From Vibrio furnissii CIP 102972 (GTDB lineage: Bacteria; Pseudomonadota; Gammaproteobacteria; Enterobacterales; Vibrionaceae): a stretch of 64,000 nt of DNA. The translations under genes were made by a program, and so were the position numbers. Shown here piece after piece: positions 20,839-30,091 of this stretch (position 1 is its first letter; the number at the start of each line of letters is the position of its first letter). The notes under the pieces are model-generated. The model had not been told where the DNA came from, made no database searches, and worked only from the letters and a program-made list of their open reading frames with translations. The stretch is from the NCBI RefSeq assembly GCF_000176175.1, contig NZ_ACZP01000013.1, positions 735,695 to 799,694 of the forward strand, in the 5' to 3' direction.

Positions 20839-21510
20839 CTATTTTTGCGCCACATAACCAAATCCGCGCTTATTCTTCACCGGCAGTGTGCCGCCCGCGT
20901 CACGCACTTTTTTACGAATCGCAGACAGGTGCGCTTCGATGGTATTTTTCGCCACATAATCAAAGTGCCCCACCACGGCTTCGCTGATCTGCTCGACGCT
21001 CATCACACGATTGGGCGCGGCAAATAAACACTGCAATATTTTGAATTCATTGGGGGTCAAGTCGACCGTCTGCTGCTCAAAATGAAAGGTCTTGTCGACC
21101 AGATTCAAGCTGTATTCGTCCACCGTCAAAGTTTGATCGACCTGTTCCAAACTCCCGCGGCGCATAATGGTTAAGATGCGTGCGTGCAGCTCTTCAAACG
21201 AAAACGGTTTGGTGAGGTAATCATCCGCCCCTTGCAACAAGCCTTCGACCCGATCTTGCGTCTCGGTTTTGGCTGACAGAATCAGCACACGTGTCTGCTT
21301 TTTATGTTTTCGCAGCGCCTTGAGAATTTCCAACCCACTCAGGCCAGGCAGCATCAAATCAAGAATGATCACATCATATGTATTGTTGAGCGCCATGCTG
21401 AGGGCTTCCTGCCCATCGCCGGTATCATCCGTCGCAAATCCAAGGTGATTCAAGCCAACAATTAAGCTGCGGCGCAGGGTTTCGGAGTCTTCGATAATGA
21501 GTAATTTCAC
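20839..21510 (-). CDS. OmpR-family response regulator
   Basis: A 223-residue regulator: receiver domain with acidic Asp8, phospho-acceptor Asp51 (VIILDLMLPGLSG) and Lys in LTKPF, then a winged-helix domain (LTPNEFKILQCLF ... NTIEAHLSAIRKKV). The start codon is GTG at 21510 without a strong ribosome site. It is the first gene of a two-gene operon with the kinase at 19350. Regulated genes are unknown; katG downstream in the same direction is separated by terminator and 700 bases. Confidence 0.87.
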   Translation of the reverse strand: MKLLIIEDSETLRRSLIVGLNHLGFATDDTGDGQEALSMALNNTYDVIILDLMLPGLSGLEILKALRKHKKQTRVLILSAKTETQDRVEGLLQGADDYLTKPFSFEELHARILTIMRRGSLEQVDQTLTVDEYSLNLVDKTFHFEQQTVDLTPNEFKILQCLFAAPNRVMSVEQISEAVVGHFDYVAKNTIEAHLSAIRKKVRDAGGTLPVKNKRGFGYVAQK

Positions 21511-21618
21511 GGCAGGTTCTGATTTTCAGGAAAGTATGGTGACAAGCATACGTGAAATCCGCGCCAATGTGCACCCAAACGGCGCGAGCGATGCTGCGGT
21601 GGCGTGTTTCGCGCGCAT

Positions 21619-21648
21619 AAAAAACGCCCACCGAAGTGAGCGTTTTTT
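21619..21648. terminator. Terminator after the PLP decarboxylase gene
   Basis: AAAAAACGCCCAC and GTGAGCGTTTTTT pair over 13 bases with one mismatch and have A and T runs on both flanks, so it can work in either direction. It lies 31 bases past the decarboxylase stop. Confidence 0.85.
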
Positions 21649-21678
21649 CGCGATTTCGTGTGCACCGATTCGGTGGTA

Positions 21679-22878
21679 TTAACCAATCATACGTTCGCTG
21701 TTTTCAGCCAACTCATTGAACACCACTGTCTGCGCACGTTTGAAGAAGTTGAAGTCGGTCGCTGTTGCGCTGGTATACGCGCCCATCATGCGGCCAACAA
21801 TCAAATCACCGTTGTCCAGTTTTGGCAGCAGAATGTCTTCTGCAATCACGTCAATGCTGTCACACGTCGGGCCTGCCAGAACACTCGGGACGCGTTCGCC
21901 TTCTTGTTTCAACGTCACCAATGGGTATTGCGCGTCATCAAAGATCAAACCGCTGAATGAACCGTACACGCCATCATCCAAGTAGTACCACATTTGGCCG
22001 TCACGCTCAGCTTGGCCCATCACCGACGCCACACTCATCATGCACTGCGCCACAATAAAGCGGCCCGGTTCAGCAATCACTTGTACGGTTTCTGGCAATT
22101 CCGCCAACGCTTCGTTGATAGGCAGGCAGAACTGATCAATTGGCATCACTTGTTTGGTGTAGTTCACTGGGAAACCGCCACCGATGTCGAGTGTGCTCAA
22201 CGCAGGCAAGCCACGCGCCACCACCTCTTCCATCACGCCTTTGCAGGTGCGAATCGCTTCCACGTATTTCTGTGGATTGGTGGTTTGAGAGCCCACGTGG
22301 AATGACAACCCTTTGATACGGATATTCCACTCTTTTGCCATTTCGATGATGTTCACCGCTTGCTCAGGAGAACAGCCGAATTTTTTCGACAGATCAGCAA
22401 ACGCTTCAGAGTTACGGAAACTCAAGCGAACCAACAATTCAACCTCATCGCGGTATGCTTTGAACTTGGCTAATTCATTCAGGTTGTCCACCACAAACAC
22501 GTTGCAACCGTATGCCAGTGCGTCACGAATATCGGCATCGCGTTTGATTGGGTGAGTATGAATCGTGCGCTCTGCTGGAACGCCTTCTTGTGCCACCAAT
22601 TCCACTTCGCCAGTGGTTGCCAAGTCAAAGCTTGCGCCTTCTTGCAGCAACGTTCTGACCACCACTGGGTGTGGCAGCGGTTTCAAAGCAAAGTGCAGTG
22701 TCACGTTTGGCAGCGCTGCGCTCAACGCACGGTATTGCTGGCGAACGATGTCGCAATCGAGCAGCAACAAAGGCGCGCCAAACTGTTCAACGGATGATTC
22801 GATCAAATGAACGTCATCAGCAGACAGTGCTTGAGAAGTGAAAGATTGAAAATTCAGAACTGAACGAGCAGCAGCCAT
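21679..22878 (-). CDS. Fold-type III PLP-dependent ornithine/lysine decarboxylase
   Basis: Alanine-racemase-fold decarboxylase that makes a diamine from a basic amino acid in the cytoplasm. In the 399-residue protein PLP lysine is in LHFALKPLPHP (~residue 60), the phosphate loop is DIGGGFPVNY, EPGRF follows, and the active-site Cys is in AGPTCDS. These are features of the eukaryotic-type ODC group. The ATG at 22878 follows TTTGGAGG; upstream in-frame starts lack support. Whether ornithine, lysine or another acid is the substrate is not decidable here; carboxynorspermidine decarboxylase is a more distant alternative. Confidence 0.82.
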   Translation of the reverse strand: MAAARSVLNFQSFTSQALSADDVHLIESSVEQFGAPLLLLDCDIVRQQYRALSAALPNVTLHFALKPLPHPVVVRTLLQEGASFDLATTGEVELVAQEGVPAERTIHTHPIKRDADIRDALAYGCNVFVVDNLNELAKFKAYRDEVELLVRLSFRNSEAFADLSKKFGCSPEQAVNIIEMAKEWNIRIKGLSFHVGSQTTNPQKYVEAIRTCKGVMEEVVARGLPALSTLDIGGGFPVNYTKQVMPIDQFCLPINEALAELPETVQVIAEPGRFIVAQCMMSVASVMGQAERDGQMWYYLDDGVYGSFSGLIFDDAQYPLVTLKQEGERVPSVLAGPTCDSIDVIAEDILLPKLDNGDLIVGRMMGAYTSATATDFNFFKRAQTVVFNELAENSERMIG

Positions 22879-23245
22879 GGCAAACCTCCAAATATAGTGT
22901 GCACTTTTCATTGGCGTGATTTCATTCGCTGGAGATGAAAAGTGGAGCGTCAATAAAAGCGCAAACGCGCTGTCAAAGTCACTCTTGGATAGTTGCTCTA
23001 TCGCCTTGCCACAAGACCTGCTGTGATGTACTCGGATTGGCTATCATCAAGAAGCGAGGCGATAGTAAGGTCATCGTTTCACGAGCGCAATAAAAAATGT
23101 GGCACTTAAAAGCAAAAGATTTTTGTGGTGAAGATTGCATTTGATGATGGATTTTTGAGGCGTTGCGACACAAGCGATCTCACTGTTGGCAAAGGAAAAA
23201 CAGGCGATTTTCGACCCGCTTTTCCATCTGATTTAGACGTTTTTC
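22879..23245. other. Intergenic region
   Basis: About 365 bases between two leftward genes. Small frames here have no ribosome site or recognisable product. It presumably holds the decarboxylase promoter; I see no clear elements. Confidence 0.45.
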
Positions 23246-23602
23246 TTAACGCCCTTCCGACCACACGGCGAACTCATTGCCGCTGGGCTCTTTAAAGTGA
23301 AAACGGCAGCCGCCCGGAAACTCAAAAATGGGTCGCACAATCTCACCGCCGTGTTGCGTCACTTTCGCCTGCGTCGCTTCAATCTCGCTGCTGTAAAACA
23401 CCAACAACGCGCCACCGGTTTCGGTTTGGCTGCACATCGGCGCGGCAAAAAAGCCACCATCCAATCCTTGCCCAGAAAACGCGGTGTACCCTTCCCCGTA
23501 ATCGACAAATGTCCAGCCAAATGCGCAGCTGAAAAATGCCTTGGTGGCCGCTAAATCGCGCGCCGCAAATTCAACGTAATTGAGTTTTTCATGTTGATTC
23601 AT
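23246..23602 (-). CDS. VOC (glyoxalase/bleomycin-resistance fold) family protein
   Basis: A 118-residue two-repeat VOC-fold protein: MNQHEKLNYVEFAARDLAAT begins the first beta-alpha-beta unit and FHFKEPSGNEFAVW ends the second, with FKEPSGNE a common ending of this group. Metal ligands are only partly visible, so it may not be an active lyase. RBS AGGAG precedes the ATG. Function unknown; such proteins are often stand-alone in Vibrio genomes. Confidence 0.75.
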   Translation of the reverse strand: MNQHEKLNYVEFAARDLAATKAFFSCAFGWTFVDYGEGYTAFSGQGLDGGFFAAPMCSQTETGGALLVFYSSEIEATQAKVTQHGGEIVRPIFEFPGGCRFHFKEPSGNEFAVWSEGR

Positions 23603-23979
23603 TGTCTGCTCCTACTTGGCATATTTTCCTGATGGCCGATCAATGGAGAACCGATCGGCGCAACGTCATCCGCGGACTGAAACGAGGCGGCGTTGACGAG
23701 AGGATTGTAGCGACGCGTGATGCATATTGCCGTGATAAGGCGCTAATCATCCAATCCCATACGGTGATTCAGCTTCCAAAGCGCGACTTTTCCATACAAC
23801 CATGGGCGACATGAAGGCGATTTGAGTTACATGGCCGCGTCAATGACCACGACTGACTGGCTACGACTTACTGGCTACGACGTAGCATATTGCCCGCCAT
23901 CGGAGTACAGTCAATGTATTCGTAACTTCGCTCGCTACCCCACACGGCATGCGAGCCTGCATTACAAGAGAGAATTCGT
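23603..23979. other. Intergenic region between VOC and DUF1840 genes
   Basis: No gene is supported in these 377 bases. A short direct repeat CTGGCTACGAC occurs twice near 23849-23873. Divergent promoters should lie here but none is clear. Confidence 0.4.
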
Positions 23980-24300
23980 ATGTTAGTGACCTTTCGCTGT
24001 AAAGCGTCCGCCAACGTCACCATGTTTGGCGACATTGCTGTACGCCTGTTGAACATGATGGGACACAGCGGCACGGTGCCCGGTGCCGTTGTTGCCAAAG
24101 ATGTGCCGCATGCACTGGCGTTATTAACCACCGCGATTGAGGCGGAAAAGAAAAAAGCACAACCACAGATTGAAGAAGACGATGATGAAACCGTGGCCGA
24201 GGTTCCGGTCAGCATTGCAAATCGCGCAATTCCGCTGATTGCATTGCTAACTGCGGCGGCCAAAGAAGCGTGTGACGTGATGTGGGAAGAAGGCTGCTAA
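23980..24300 (+). CDS. DUF1840 family protein
   Basis: A 106-residue conserved cytosolic protein. MLVTFRCKASANVTMFGDIA followed by LLNMMGHSGTVPGAVVAKDVPHALA is the DUF1840 pattern; a middle acidic stretch (EEDDDE, ~68-73) is followed by IPLIALLTAAAKEACDVMWE. Function is not known for the family. ATG 23980 has AAGAGAG a few bases upstream. Confidence 0.78.
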   Translation: MLVTFRCKASANVTMFGDIAVRLLNMMGHSGTVPGAVVAKDVPHALALLTTAIEAEKKKAQPQIEEDDDETVAEVPVSIANRAIPLIALLTAAAKEACDVMWEEGC

Positions 24301-24312
24301 CCCAACCGGGCT

Positions 24313-24387
24313 GATGCCAGCTCATACCCCATTAGCTCACTGCCCATTAGCTCGCTGCCCATTAGCTCGCTGCCCGCCAGCTCATCA
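24313..24387. repeat. Tandem 15-bp repeat array, five units
   Basis: Three nearly identical units CCCATTAGCTC(A/G)CTG at 24328-24372 are flanked by one degenerate unit on each side (24313-24327 and 24373-24387, both with GCCAGCTCATCA-like sequence). It lies in the gap after the DUF1840 gene and codes for nothing obvious. Confidence 0.8.
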
Positions 24388-24406
24388 CCCACGATGAAAC
24401 TGACAC

Positions 24407-24431
24407 AAAAAAGCCCCGTCAATGCGGGGCT
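24407..24431 (-). terminator. Terminator of the mscS-type gene
   Basis: On the minus strand AGCCCCGC-ATTGA-CGGGGCT is followed by six T, 50 bases after the channel stop codon. Confidence 0.85.
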
Positions 24432-24483
24432 GATAAATAATATCGTTCGAAATCAAGCTGCGTGACGAAACCGCCAGCGCGCT

Positions 24484-25341
24484 TTATTTTTGGATAGTTT
24501 GAGACACCGAAATTTGCTCTTGCTGAGACATGGTGATGTGCAAATCGCGTTGCGGGAATGGAATTGACAGGCCCGCCTCTTCAATCTTGCCTTTCAACTG
24601 ACGCTGAATGCTCCAGTACGTTTCCCAGTACTTGTCACTCGGACACCACGCACGCAGCTGCAGATTCACCGAGCTATCAGCCAGCATCTGCACCATCACT
24701 TGCGGCTGCGGATCGCGCATGATCGCCTCATGGCTGAGCGCCAATGCTTTCAACACTTCCAAACCGACGTCCACCGAATCGTTGTACGAAATGCCCACGG
24801 TCACTTCCATACGACGGCGATTATTGCGGCTGAAGTTCTTGATGGTCGCGCCCCACACCGTGCGGTTCGGGCTGGAGATGTACAAGCCATCGGACGTTTC
24901 GAAGACCGAGGTAAACAGGCCGATATCTCTCACGCTACCGGTGTACCCCGCAAACTCAACAAACTCGCCTTTTTTGATCGGTTTGAGGAACAAAATCATG
25001 ATGCCAGCGGCAATGTTGCTGAGCGTATCTTTCAATGCCAAACCAATCGCTAAGCCCGCCGCACCGACCAAAGCGACTAAGCTGGCCGTATTCACCCCAA
25101 ACAAGTCAAGGATGATCACCAAGGCCAACAAATACACCGAGTACGCCGCCACTTTCGACAGCAAACGTGCGACGATTTCATCGCTGCTGCCGACTTTCAT
25201 CACGCCTTTGAACACGGCTTTACGCACAATTTTCGAGGCAATCGACGCCACCACGACGATAAAAATCGTCAGCAAGGTGTTTTTGGCAATATCTACAAGC
25301 AACGTCTGATGCGTATTGTAGAAATCGACTAATGAATCCAT
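24484..25341 (-). CDS. mscS: Small-conductance mechanosensitive channel, MscS family
   Basis: A 285-residue inner-membrane channel that opens on hypo-osmotic shock. Three membrane helices are followed by the pore helix TM3 with the Ala/Gly pattern VGAAGLAIGLALKDTLSNIAAG, the beta domain (KKGEFVEFAGYTGSV) and the C-terminal alpha-beta cage with PFPQRDLHI at the end. Length equals E. coli MscS (286). RBS GGAGACC precedes ATG. It follows the antiporter gene by 56 bases on the same strand and may be cotranscribed with it. Confidence 0.93.
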   Translation of the reverse strand: MDSLVDFYNTHQTLLVDIAKNTLLTIFIVVVASIASKIVRKAVFKGVMKVGSSDEIVARLLSKVAAYSVYLLALVIILDLFGVNTASLVALVGAAGLAIGLALKDTLSNIAAGIMILFLKPIKKGEFVEFAGYTGSVRDIGLFTSVFETSDGLYISSPNRTVWGATIKNFSRNNRRRMEVTVGISYNDSVDVGLEVLKALALSHEAIMRDPQPQVMVQMLADSSVNLQLRAWCPSDKYWETYWSIQRQLKGKIEEAGLSIPFPQRDLHITMSQQEQISVSQTIQK

Positions 25342-25397
25342 GAAGGTCTCCGTAATTATTTTTATAGTGAATCGTTGAGCATTTGAGCCAGTGGGAA

Positions 25398-26369
25398 TTA
25401 ACCCAAGCTGCCCATGATTAAATACAGGTTATAAGCCAGATAGAACAATACAAAAACCGCCCCTTCTTTGCGTGTGATGGTTCTTGCTTTGCCAAACTTC
25501 AGCGCCATGATCAACAACATCGCGGTGATCACCAACATCGCTGTCCAATCACGCCAGAAGATTTCAGCGCCGATATTGTTGATCGGCTCAATCACGCCAG
25601 CAATACCAATCACCGCCAACGAGTTAAACATGTTCGACCCGACCACGTTACCCACGGCGATGTCATGCTCACCTTTACGTGCCGCAGAAATCGAGGCCGC
25701 CAACTCAGGCAACGATGTTCCCAGCGCCACAATGGTCAAGCCAATCAGCAGATCACTCACGCCCAGTTGCTGCGCAATCTCGACTGCGCCCCACACCAAA
25801 ATGCGCGAACTCGCCACCAGTAGCAGCAAACCGACGATCAACCAGAACGCCGCTTTGCCTTTGGTCAAGGCTGGCATTTGCACGGCTTGCTCACACTCGG
25901 ATTGCAGCGCATCGCGTTTGGCTTTTAACGCACTCCAAATCGACCAGCCAATCAACCCCATGAAACCCACTAACAAAATGCTCGCTTCGATGAAGCTGAC
26001 ATCGTGGTTCCATAGCATGCCGCCGAGCACCAAGGTGATGATCAGAAGAATGGGTAATTCTTTACGAATGATATTGGAATGCACCGCAATCGGCGCAATC
26101 AACGCCGTAACACCCAAGATCAAGCTGATATTGACGATGTTGGAGCCCAGAGCGTTCCCCAGCGCCAACGCCGGATTGCCATCCAGCGCCGCCATAGCAG
26201 ACACCACCATTTCAGGTGCGGAGGTACCAAAACCGACCACCAACATCCCAATCAGTAATGGCGGCATCCCTGCATAATTTGCACTGGCTGCAGCCCCATC
26301 AACAAACCTATCTGCACTCCAGACTAACAGACCAAAACCGACAATAATTGCCACAATCGCTAACAACAT
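25398..26369 (-). CDS. Calcium/sodium antiporter, CaCA family (YrbG-like)
   Basis: A 323-residue inner-membrane exchanger with ten predicted helices in two inverted halves. The two ion-binding alpha-repeats read GFGTSAPEMVVSAMAALDGNPALALGNALGSNIVN and, in the second half, ALGTSLPELAASISAARKGEHDIAVGNVVGSN; each has the key Glu and Asn. Start ATG 26369 follows AGGAAACGAG and gives the same length as E. coli YrbG. Ion choice (Ca, Na or H) is inferred from family. Confidence 0.9.
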   Translation of the reverse strand: MLLAIVAIIVGFGLLVWSADRFVDGAAASANYAGMPPLLIGMLVVGFGTSAPEMVVSAMAALDGNPALALGNALGSNIVNISLILGVTALIAPIAVHSNIIRKELPILLIITLVLGGMLWNHDVSFIEASILLVGFMGLIGWSIWSALKAKRDALQSECEQAVQMPALTKGKAAFWLIVGLLLLVASSRILVWGAVEIAQQLGVSDLLIGLTIVALGTSLPELAASISAARKGEHDIAVGNVVGSNMFNSLAVIGIAGVIEPINNIGAEIFWRDWTAMLVITAMLLIMALKFGKARTITRKEGAVFVLFYLAYNLYLIMGSLG

Positions 26370-26925
26370 AGCTCGTTTCCTACTTTCAAACACGCTTAAA
26401 AAATGAGTCGCAACCAAGCGGCGCTATAAAAAGCCTTTGTGTTTGTTGGAAAATATTGCCTGTTGTGTGGTGAGGCTTGTGAATTCAGTATAACGCTCAA
26501 TTACGCACACAGTGCGCTTGTGACCTATTTCTTCATAAACGAATTTCTTCACAAACGAATTTTTTCACAAACGAAGCACAATGAGATTGAATGTTCTGAA
26601 AGGCAGACATTTAAGATTGGTTAGCAGCGCATAAAAACTCCTGTGGTCGACAGGCAAATACACGTAAGCAAAGATCGAGGCCTGTCGTACCCAAACTTTG
26701 CTTAAGTCTTGCCAGAACACAGGAACGTGAATACCACAAGCATGAGGCTTGGAGACTGTTGATATTCACTCTTCATCACGATGAAGAAGGCTACTCCCTT
26801 AAACGCGCGCATTTAACTACGTCACCGGGGATAATGCAAGTGCTTGTTGATGGCAGCCGATAAAGCTCGGGGGGCATCACACATTGCGCAGCCAAATCAA
26901 CATAGGCAGATCGGGCAAAGTAAAC
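26370..26925. other. Intergenic region with short tandem repeats
   Basis: About 555 bases without a supported gene. It contains the 16-bp repeats at 26527-26574 and a CTTCAT-CACG-ATGAAG hairpin near 26774-26789. No promoter was identified with confidence. Confidence 0.5.
26527..26574. repeat. Three tandem 16-bp repeats
   Basis: ATTTCTTCATAAACGA, ATTTCTTCACAAACGA and ATTTTTTCACAAACGA follow one another without gap. No function is visible. Confidence 0.8.
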
Positions 26926-26951
26926 AGGGAACACCGACGACGATGTTCCCT
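26926..26951 (-). terminator. Hairpin after the chemoreceptor gene
   Basis: An 11-bp stem (AGGGAACATCG with CGGTGTTCCCT, one mismatch) lies 23 bases past the stop. The T-tract is weak (GTTTACTTT), so efficiency is uncertain. Confidence 0.6.
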
Positions 26952-26973
26952 GCCAAATGTTCGCAATGATCGC

Positions 26974-28290
26974 TTATAGTTTTTGGTTGAACTGACTGAT
27001 TGCATCGACCACTTTTTGTGCGCCGCGCTGAATATCGCCCATCACCTGACCCGCTTCCGTCGACAGTTCCAACGCATCCCCCGCTTGGCTCTGACACGCG
27101 GCAATCAAATCCACCGCATCTTTGGTGCGTTTCAGGTTTTCACTCACCACCGCCACGATCTCTTCCGTGGTTTTGTTGGTGCGTGATGCCAATTGGCGCA
27201 CTTCATCGGCGACCACCGCAAAGCCGCGCCCTTGCTCACCGGCTCGCGCCGCTTCAATGGCCGCATTCAATGCCAACAAGTTGGTTTGATCCGCAATGCC
27301 GCTGATGCTGTTCACCAAATCACTGATTTTCTTCGAATGCTCACTCAATGCTTCAATACCCACACTGGCCTGCTGCATTTGTTTGGCCAATCGTTCCATG
27401 GTCTCAATCGTGGTGCTCACCACTTGCTGACCTTGCGAGGTTTGTTGCCCCGTCACTTCCGACACATCAAACGCAATCTTAGCGGCATCGGCCACGGCCA
27501 ATTCCTGATTCACTTGATCGGTAATCACCGTCGCGAACTTAACCACTTTATACAGCTCTCCCAAATCGTTATGAATCGGGTTGTAAGAAGCTTCCAGCCA
27601 CACAATTTGGCCATAACTGTCAACACGCTTAAATCGTTCCGAAACGAACTGACCGCTGGCCAGTTTTCGCCAAAATGCTTTGTAATCCGGTGAATTCACC
27701 TCTTCCGCTTCACAAAAAATTCGGTGATGCTTGCCCGCAATTTGTTCGTTATTCGAATATCCCATGGTGCTCAGAAAGTTTTTGTTCGCACGTAAAATCG
27801 TGCCATCGAGGCTAAACTCGATCACCGCCGTCGAACGGTTCAGCGCTTTGAGCATGTCTTCATGCTCACGTGATGTGGTGATGGTGCGTGTCAACTCCGT
27901 CGCGTAAACGCTGATGCGCAGCAGCTCATTTTTGCTGTTTTTGACCGGTTGAATAATGGTGCGCAACCACGCTTCTTTATTGCCACCTTTCTTGATTTGC
28001 AGCGCGCCATTCCAGTGTTCTGCACGCGCCAGCGCTTCTTTCATGCGATGAAAATGCTCAGTATCGCGCGCTTTCTCCGGCACCAGCTCCGTGAGGTGCT
28101 TCCCCTCAACCGACTCTTTGGCCAAGCCCAGTTCCTTGTGGAAACGCGCATTGACTGACTGCACCACGCCTTTCGCATTAAGCGTGATTCTCAACATGTC
28201 TTGTTCAAGACTTTCCCGAACCTGAACCAGAGAATAAAGCTCTTCTTTAAGCTGCTGATTTTCTTTTTGAAGTGACTGATTAAAAAACAT
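26974..28290 (-). CDS. Cytosolic PAS-domain methyl-accepting chemotaxis protein
   Basis: A 438-residue chemoreceptor with no membrane segment. A short coiled coil ([15 protein letters not shown]) leads to two PAS domains (about 25-130 and 150-265; the second has [22 protein letters not shown]), then a signalling hairpin with the tip [18 protein letters not shown]. The hairpin is short and there is no C-terminal CheR-docking pentapeptide. Similar proteins sense redox or oxygen through haem or flavin, but no ligand residue is certain here. Confidence 0.88.
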   Translation of the reverse strand: MFFNQSLQKENQQLKEELYSLVQVRESLEQDMLRITLNAKGVVQSVNARFHKELGLAKESVEGKHLTELVPEKARDTEHFHRMKEALARAEHWNGALQIKKGGNKEAWLRTIIQPVKNSKNELLRISVYATELTRTITTSREHEDMLKALNRSTAVIEFSLDGTILRANKNFLSTMGYSNNEQIAGKHHRIFCEAEEVNSPDYKAFWRKLASGQFVSERFKRVDSYGQIVWLEASYNPIHNDLGELYKVVKFATVITDQVNQELAVADAAKIAFDVSEVTGQQTSQGQQVVSTTIETMERLAKQMQQASVGIEALSEHSKKISDLVNSISGIADQTNLLALNAAIEAARAGEQGRGFAVVADEVRQLASRTNKTTEEIVAVVSENLKRTKDAVDLIAACQSQAGDALELSTEAGQVMGDIQRGAQKVVDAISQFNQKL

Positions 28291-28595
28291 AGCTGCCCTG
28301 TGTTTATTATTGTGTGTTTAGGAAACGGAGGTGTAACGTGCCCTCACCGCTTTCGCCACGCCCTTTACCCATTATCGACCAATGCGCCTTTTGTTTGAAT
28401 TTTTATTGACGCATGCGTTCGGTATATGCACGCATGACCTTATTATTGCTGAGATCCGCTCCCTTCGCTGACACAAGTTTGTGAGCGTCGATCAAAATCC
28501 GTCATTGCTTCGTGCTGAGCAAATTTTTGCCTAGGTAATTTTGCGATTATGATATGGGCATAAAAGTATAAACGTCAGAGAGTGCCCTTAATCCC
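28291..28595. other. Intergenic region between chemoreceptor and accessory patch
   Basis: About 305 bases, no gene supported. A perfect 10-bp palindrome ACGCATGCGT lies at 28409-28418 and a related ACGCATG follows. AT-rich sequence before 28595 (TATGATATGGGCATAAAAG) is a plausible promoter for the next gene. Confidence 0.4.
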
Positions 28596-29597
28596 ATGTT
28601 CGATAAACAAAAAATCTACAAGTGTCCGGTTGGTGAAAATCCGGAAATAGGAAAGTGCGCGTCTTGTGTGATGGAAAGAGAGTTAGCGAAATCAGCTGCA
28701 CTTTTGAAAACCGCCGAAGCAAAAAATGTATCCAGCGGAACTGCATTTTCCGATTTGAAGCCACAACGTGAATCCGAAGTGACAAAGATGTCTACGAAAG
28801 AGCGTCTTGCAATGCAAAGGCAGCAGAACATTGAAGCCAACGATCAAGCGTATGAAATGGTTCAGGCGAGACAAAAAGTTTCCCCCCAGAACATGTACTG
28901 GCCACCATATAACCCCACCGCGCCTGAAGGTGAAAAATATATCGATGTTGAATACGTCGAGCCTATTGTCAGCATTGCCGTATTGTCTCTAGAGGAAGCT
29001 CAAGAATTTTACCAGAGCCTAGGCGGCAAAGAGACCATCGGCAATGTTCGGAGTTATAGTGATTTAACTAAAGGTGGTGCAGAAGCTTACGCCACTGCAA
29101 AGGGCTTGGGTGGTTTGGGCGTTAAAGCATCGACGAAAAGTATCAATGGGAAAGACTGGGTGATCATCCGTGATTTTCGCAAACACCAACAGACATTAAT
29201 GAAAGGCAATAAATGGGGAGCGAACAACCCTAAAGTTATCCAAGCCGGCTTGGGATTGAACGATCTAAAGGGCGTAACCAGATATGTAAAATTCAATGCC
29301 GGTATTGAAATTGCGTTTGCTATTGGAATCAATGCTACCGACTACATATTGCGTGATGAAGCTACCTTAGCAGAACTTGGCGTAAACACAGCGGGGGATT
29401 TGGCAAAAGGCTTTATATCGCTGGTAGGGGCTGCGCTATTCACTGCCGTTGTAGTGCCAACAACTGTTGGTGTTCTGTTCAGTGGAATGACGTTCGCTGC
29501 GGCGTCATTTATACTTGGTAACGCATTAGATGCAGTTGACGAAAACAACGGATATTCAGAAACAATGACAGAAGCAGTTAAGGAATATTTTCAATGA
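28596..29597 (+). CDS. Putative membrane-targeting (pore-forming) toxin, T6SS-effector-like
   Basis: A 333-residue protein without signal peptide. The N-terminus has three cysteines (C10, C21, C24 in KCPVGENPEIGKCASC) that could bind metal. The middle is polar with a proline-aromatic stretch YWPPYNPTAP (101-110). From ~184 (NGKDWVIIRDFRKH, KGNKWGANNPKV, DYILRDEATLAE) the pattern resembles, from memory, the C-terminal regions of many PAAR-linked type VI effectors that attack the inner membrane. Residues 272-313 are a long hydrophobic hairpin, as in colicin-type pore domains, ending LDAVDENNGYSETM. The stop overlaps the next gene (ATGA), the usual layout of toxin and immunity. No VgrG or PAAR gene is nearby. 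Function is inference. Confidence 0.55.
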   Translation: MFDKQKIYKCPVGENPEIGKCASCVMERELAKSAALLKTAEAKNVSSGTAFSDLKPQRESEVTKMSTKERLAMQRQQNIEANDQAYEMVQARQKVSPQNMYWPPYNPTAPEGEKYIDVEYVEPIVSIAVLSLEEAQEFYQSLGGKETIGNVRSYSDLTKGGAEAYATAKGLGGLGVKASTKSINGKDWVIIRDFRKHQQTLMKGNKWGANNPKVIQAGLGLNDLKGVTRYVKFNAGIEIAFAIGINATDYILRDEATLAELGVNTAGDLAKGFISLVGAALFTAVVVPTTVGVLFSGMTFAAASFILGNALDAVDENNGYSETMTEAVKEYFQ

Positions 29598-30001
29598 ACT
29601 ACTTAAGACTCGTTTTTTTGGGTCTCTTGGGGTTTTTGGCATATTGGCAGGTTGCAGGACAAATAGGTTCGGCATTTTCAACCAATACTGTGATAAAAGC
29701 GGACGGTTTATTAAACATTTGGGCGAGCTATAGCGGTTTGCTGATATGTACCTACCTCTCCATTTATTACTTAAAAGACATACTTAATCTTTCAATAAAT
29801 ATTGGCAATGTCAACAAAGTGGGAATATTGATGTTTGTTGTCATTGCCCCCCTGCTCGCGATCGCAACATTCGGTCAAACCAAGTCCAATGTTTCGGGTT
29901 ATGTTGAATGCAAGCACGAGCGCAAAGTCTCCAGTCGATACTCTAGTCGTACGTATGCCATCAATGACGAAATTTGTGCCTCGCTGAAAGACAACAAGTA
30001 A
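29594..30001 (+). CDS. Small inner-membrane protein, putative immunity protein
   Basis: A 135-residue protein with three hydrophobic segments (about 5-22, 40-61, 76-93) and a polar, basic C-terminal tail with two cysteines (C106, C128). I recognise no family. It begins in the stop codon of the putative toxin gene (ATGA overlap), so both are translated together. Immunity to pore-forming effectors is usually given by small membrane proteins just like this; that role is inference from context. Composition is more AT-rich than in flanking genes. Confidence 0.5.
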   Translation: MNYLRLVFLGLLGFLAYWQVAGQIGSAFSTNTVIKADGLLNIWASYSGLLICTYLSIYYLKDILNLSINIGNVNKVGILMFVVIAPLLAIATFGQTKSNVSGYVECKHERKVSSRYSSRTYAINDEICASLKDNK

Positions 30002-30013
30002 ACATAAACAGAT

Positions 30014-30040
30014 GAAAGCCAATGCTCATTGGCTTTCTTC
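30014..30040. terminator. Terminator after the putative immunity gene
   Basis: GAAAGCCAATG and CATTGGCTTTC form an 11-bp stem followed by TTC. It can serve the rightward pair and possibly the leftward small gene ending at 30092. Confidence 0.7.
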
Positions 30041-30091
30041 AAATGACAAAACTCGCTTAAATCGGAGTTTAGACTTACAAGAGCGGATCAT

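Noticed and set aside
24608..25309. 233-codon frame opposite the mechanosensitive channel gene
   Set aside because: Shadow of the real gene; low-complexity translation, no ribosome site, no family.
25468..26277. 269-codon frame opposite the antiporter gene
   Set aside because: Antisense shadow; the real product on the minus strand has clear ion-exchanger repeats.
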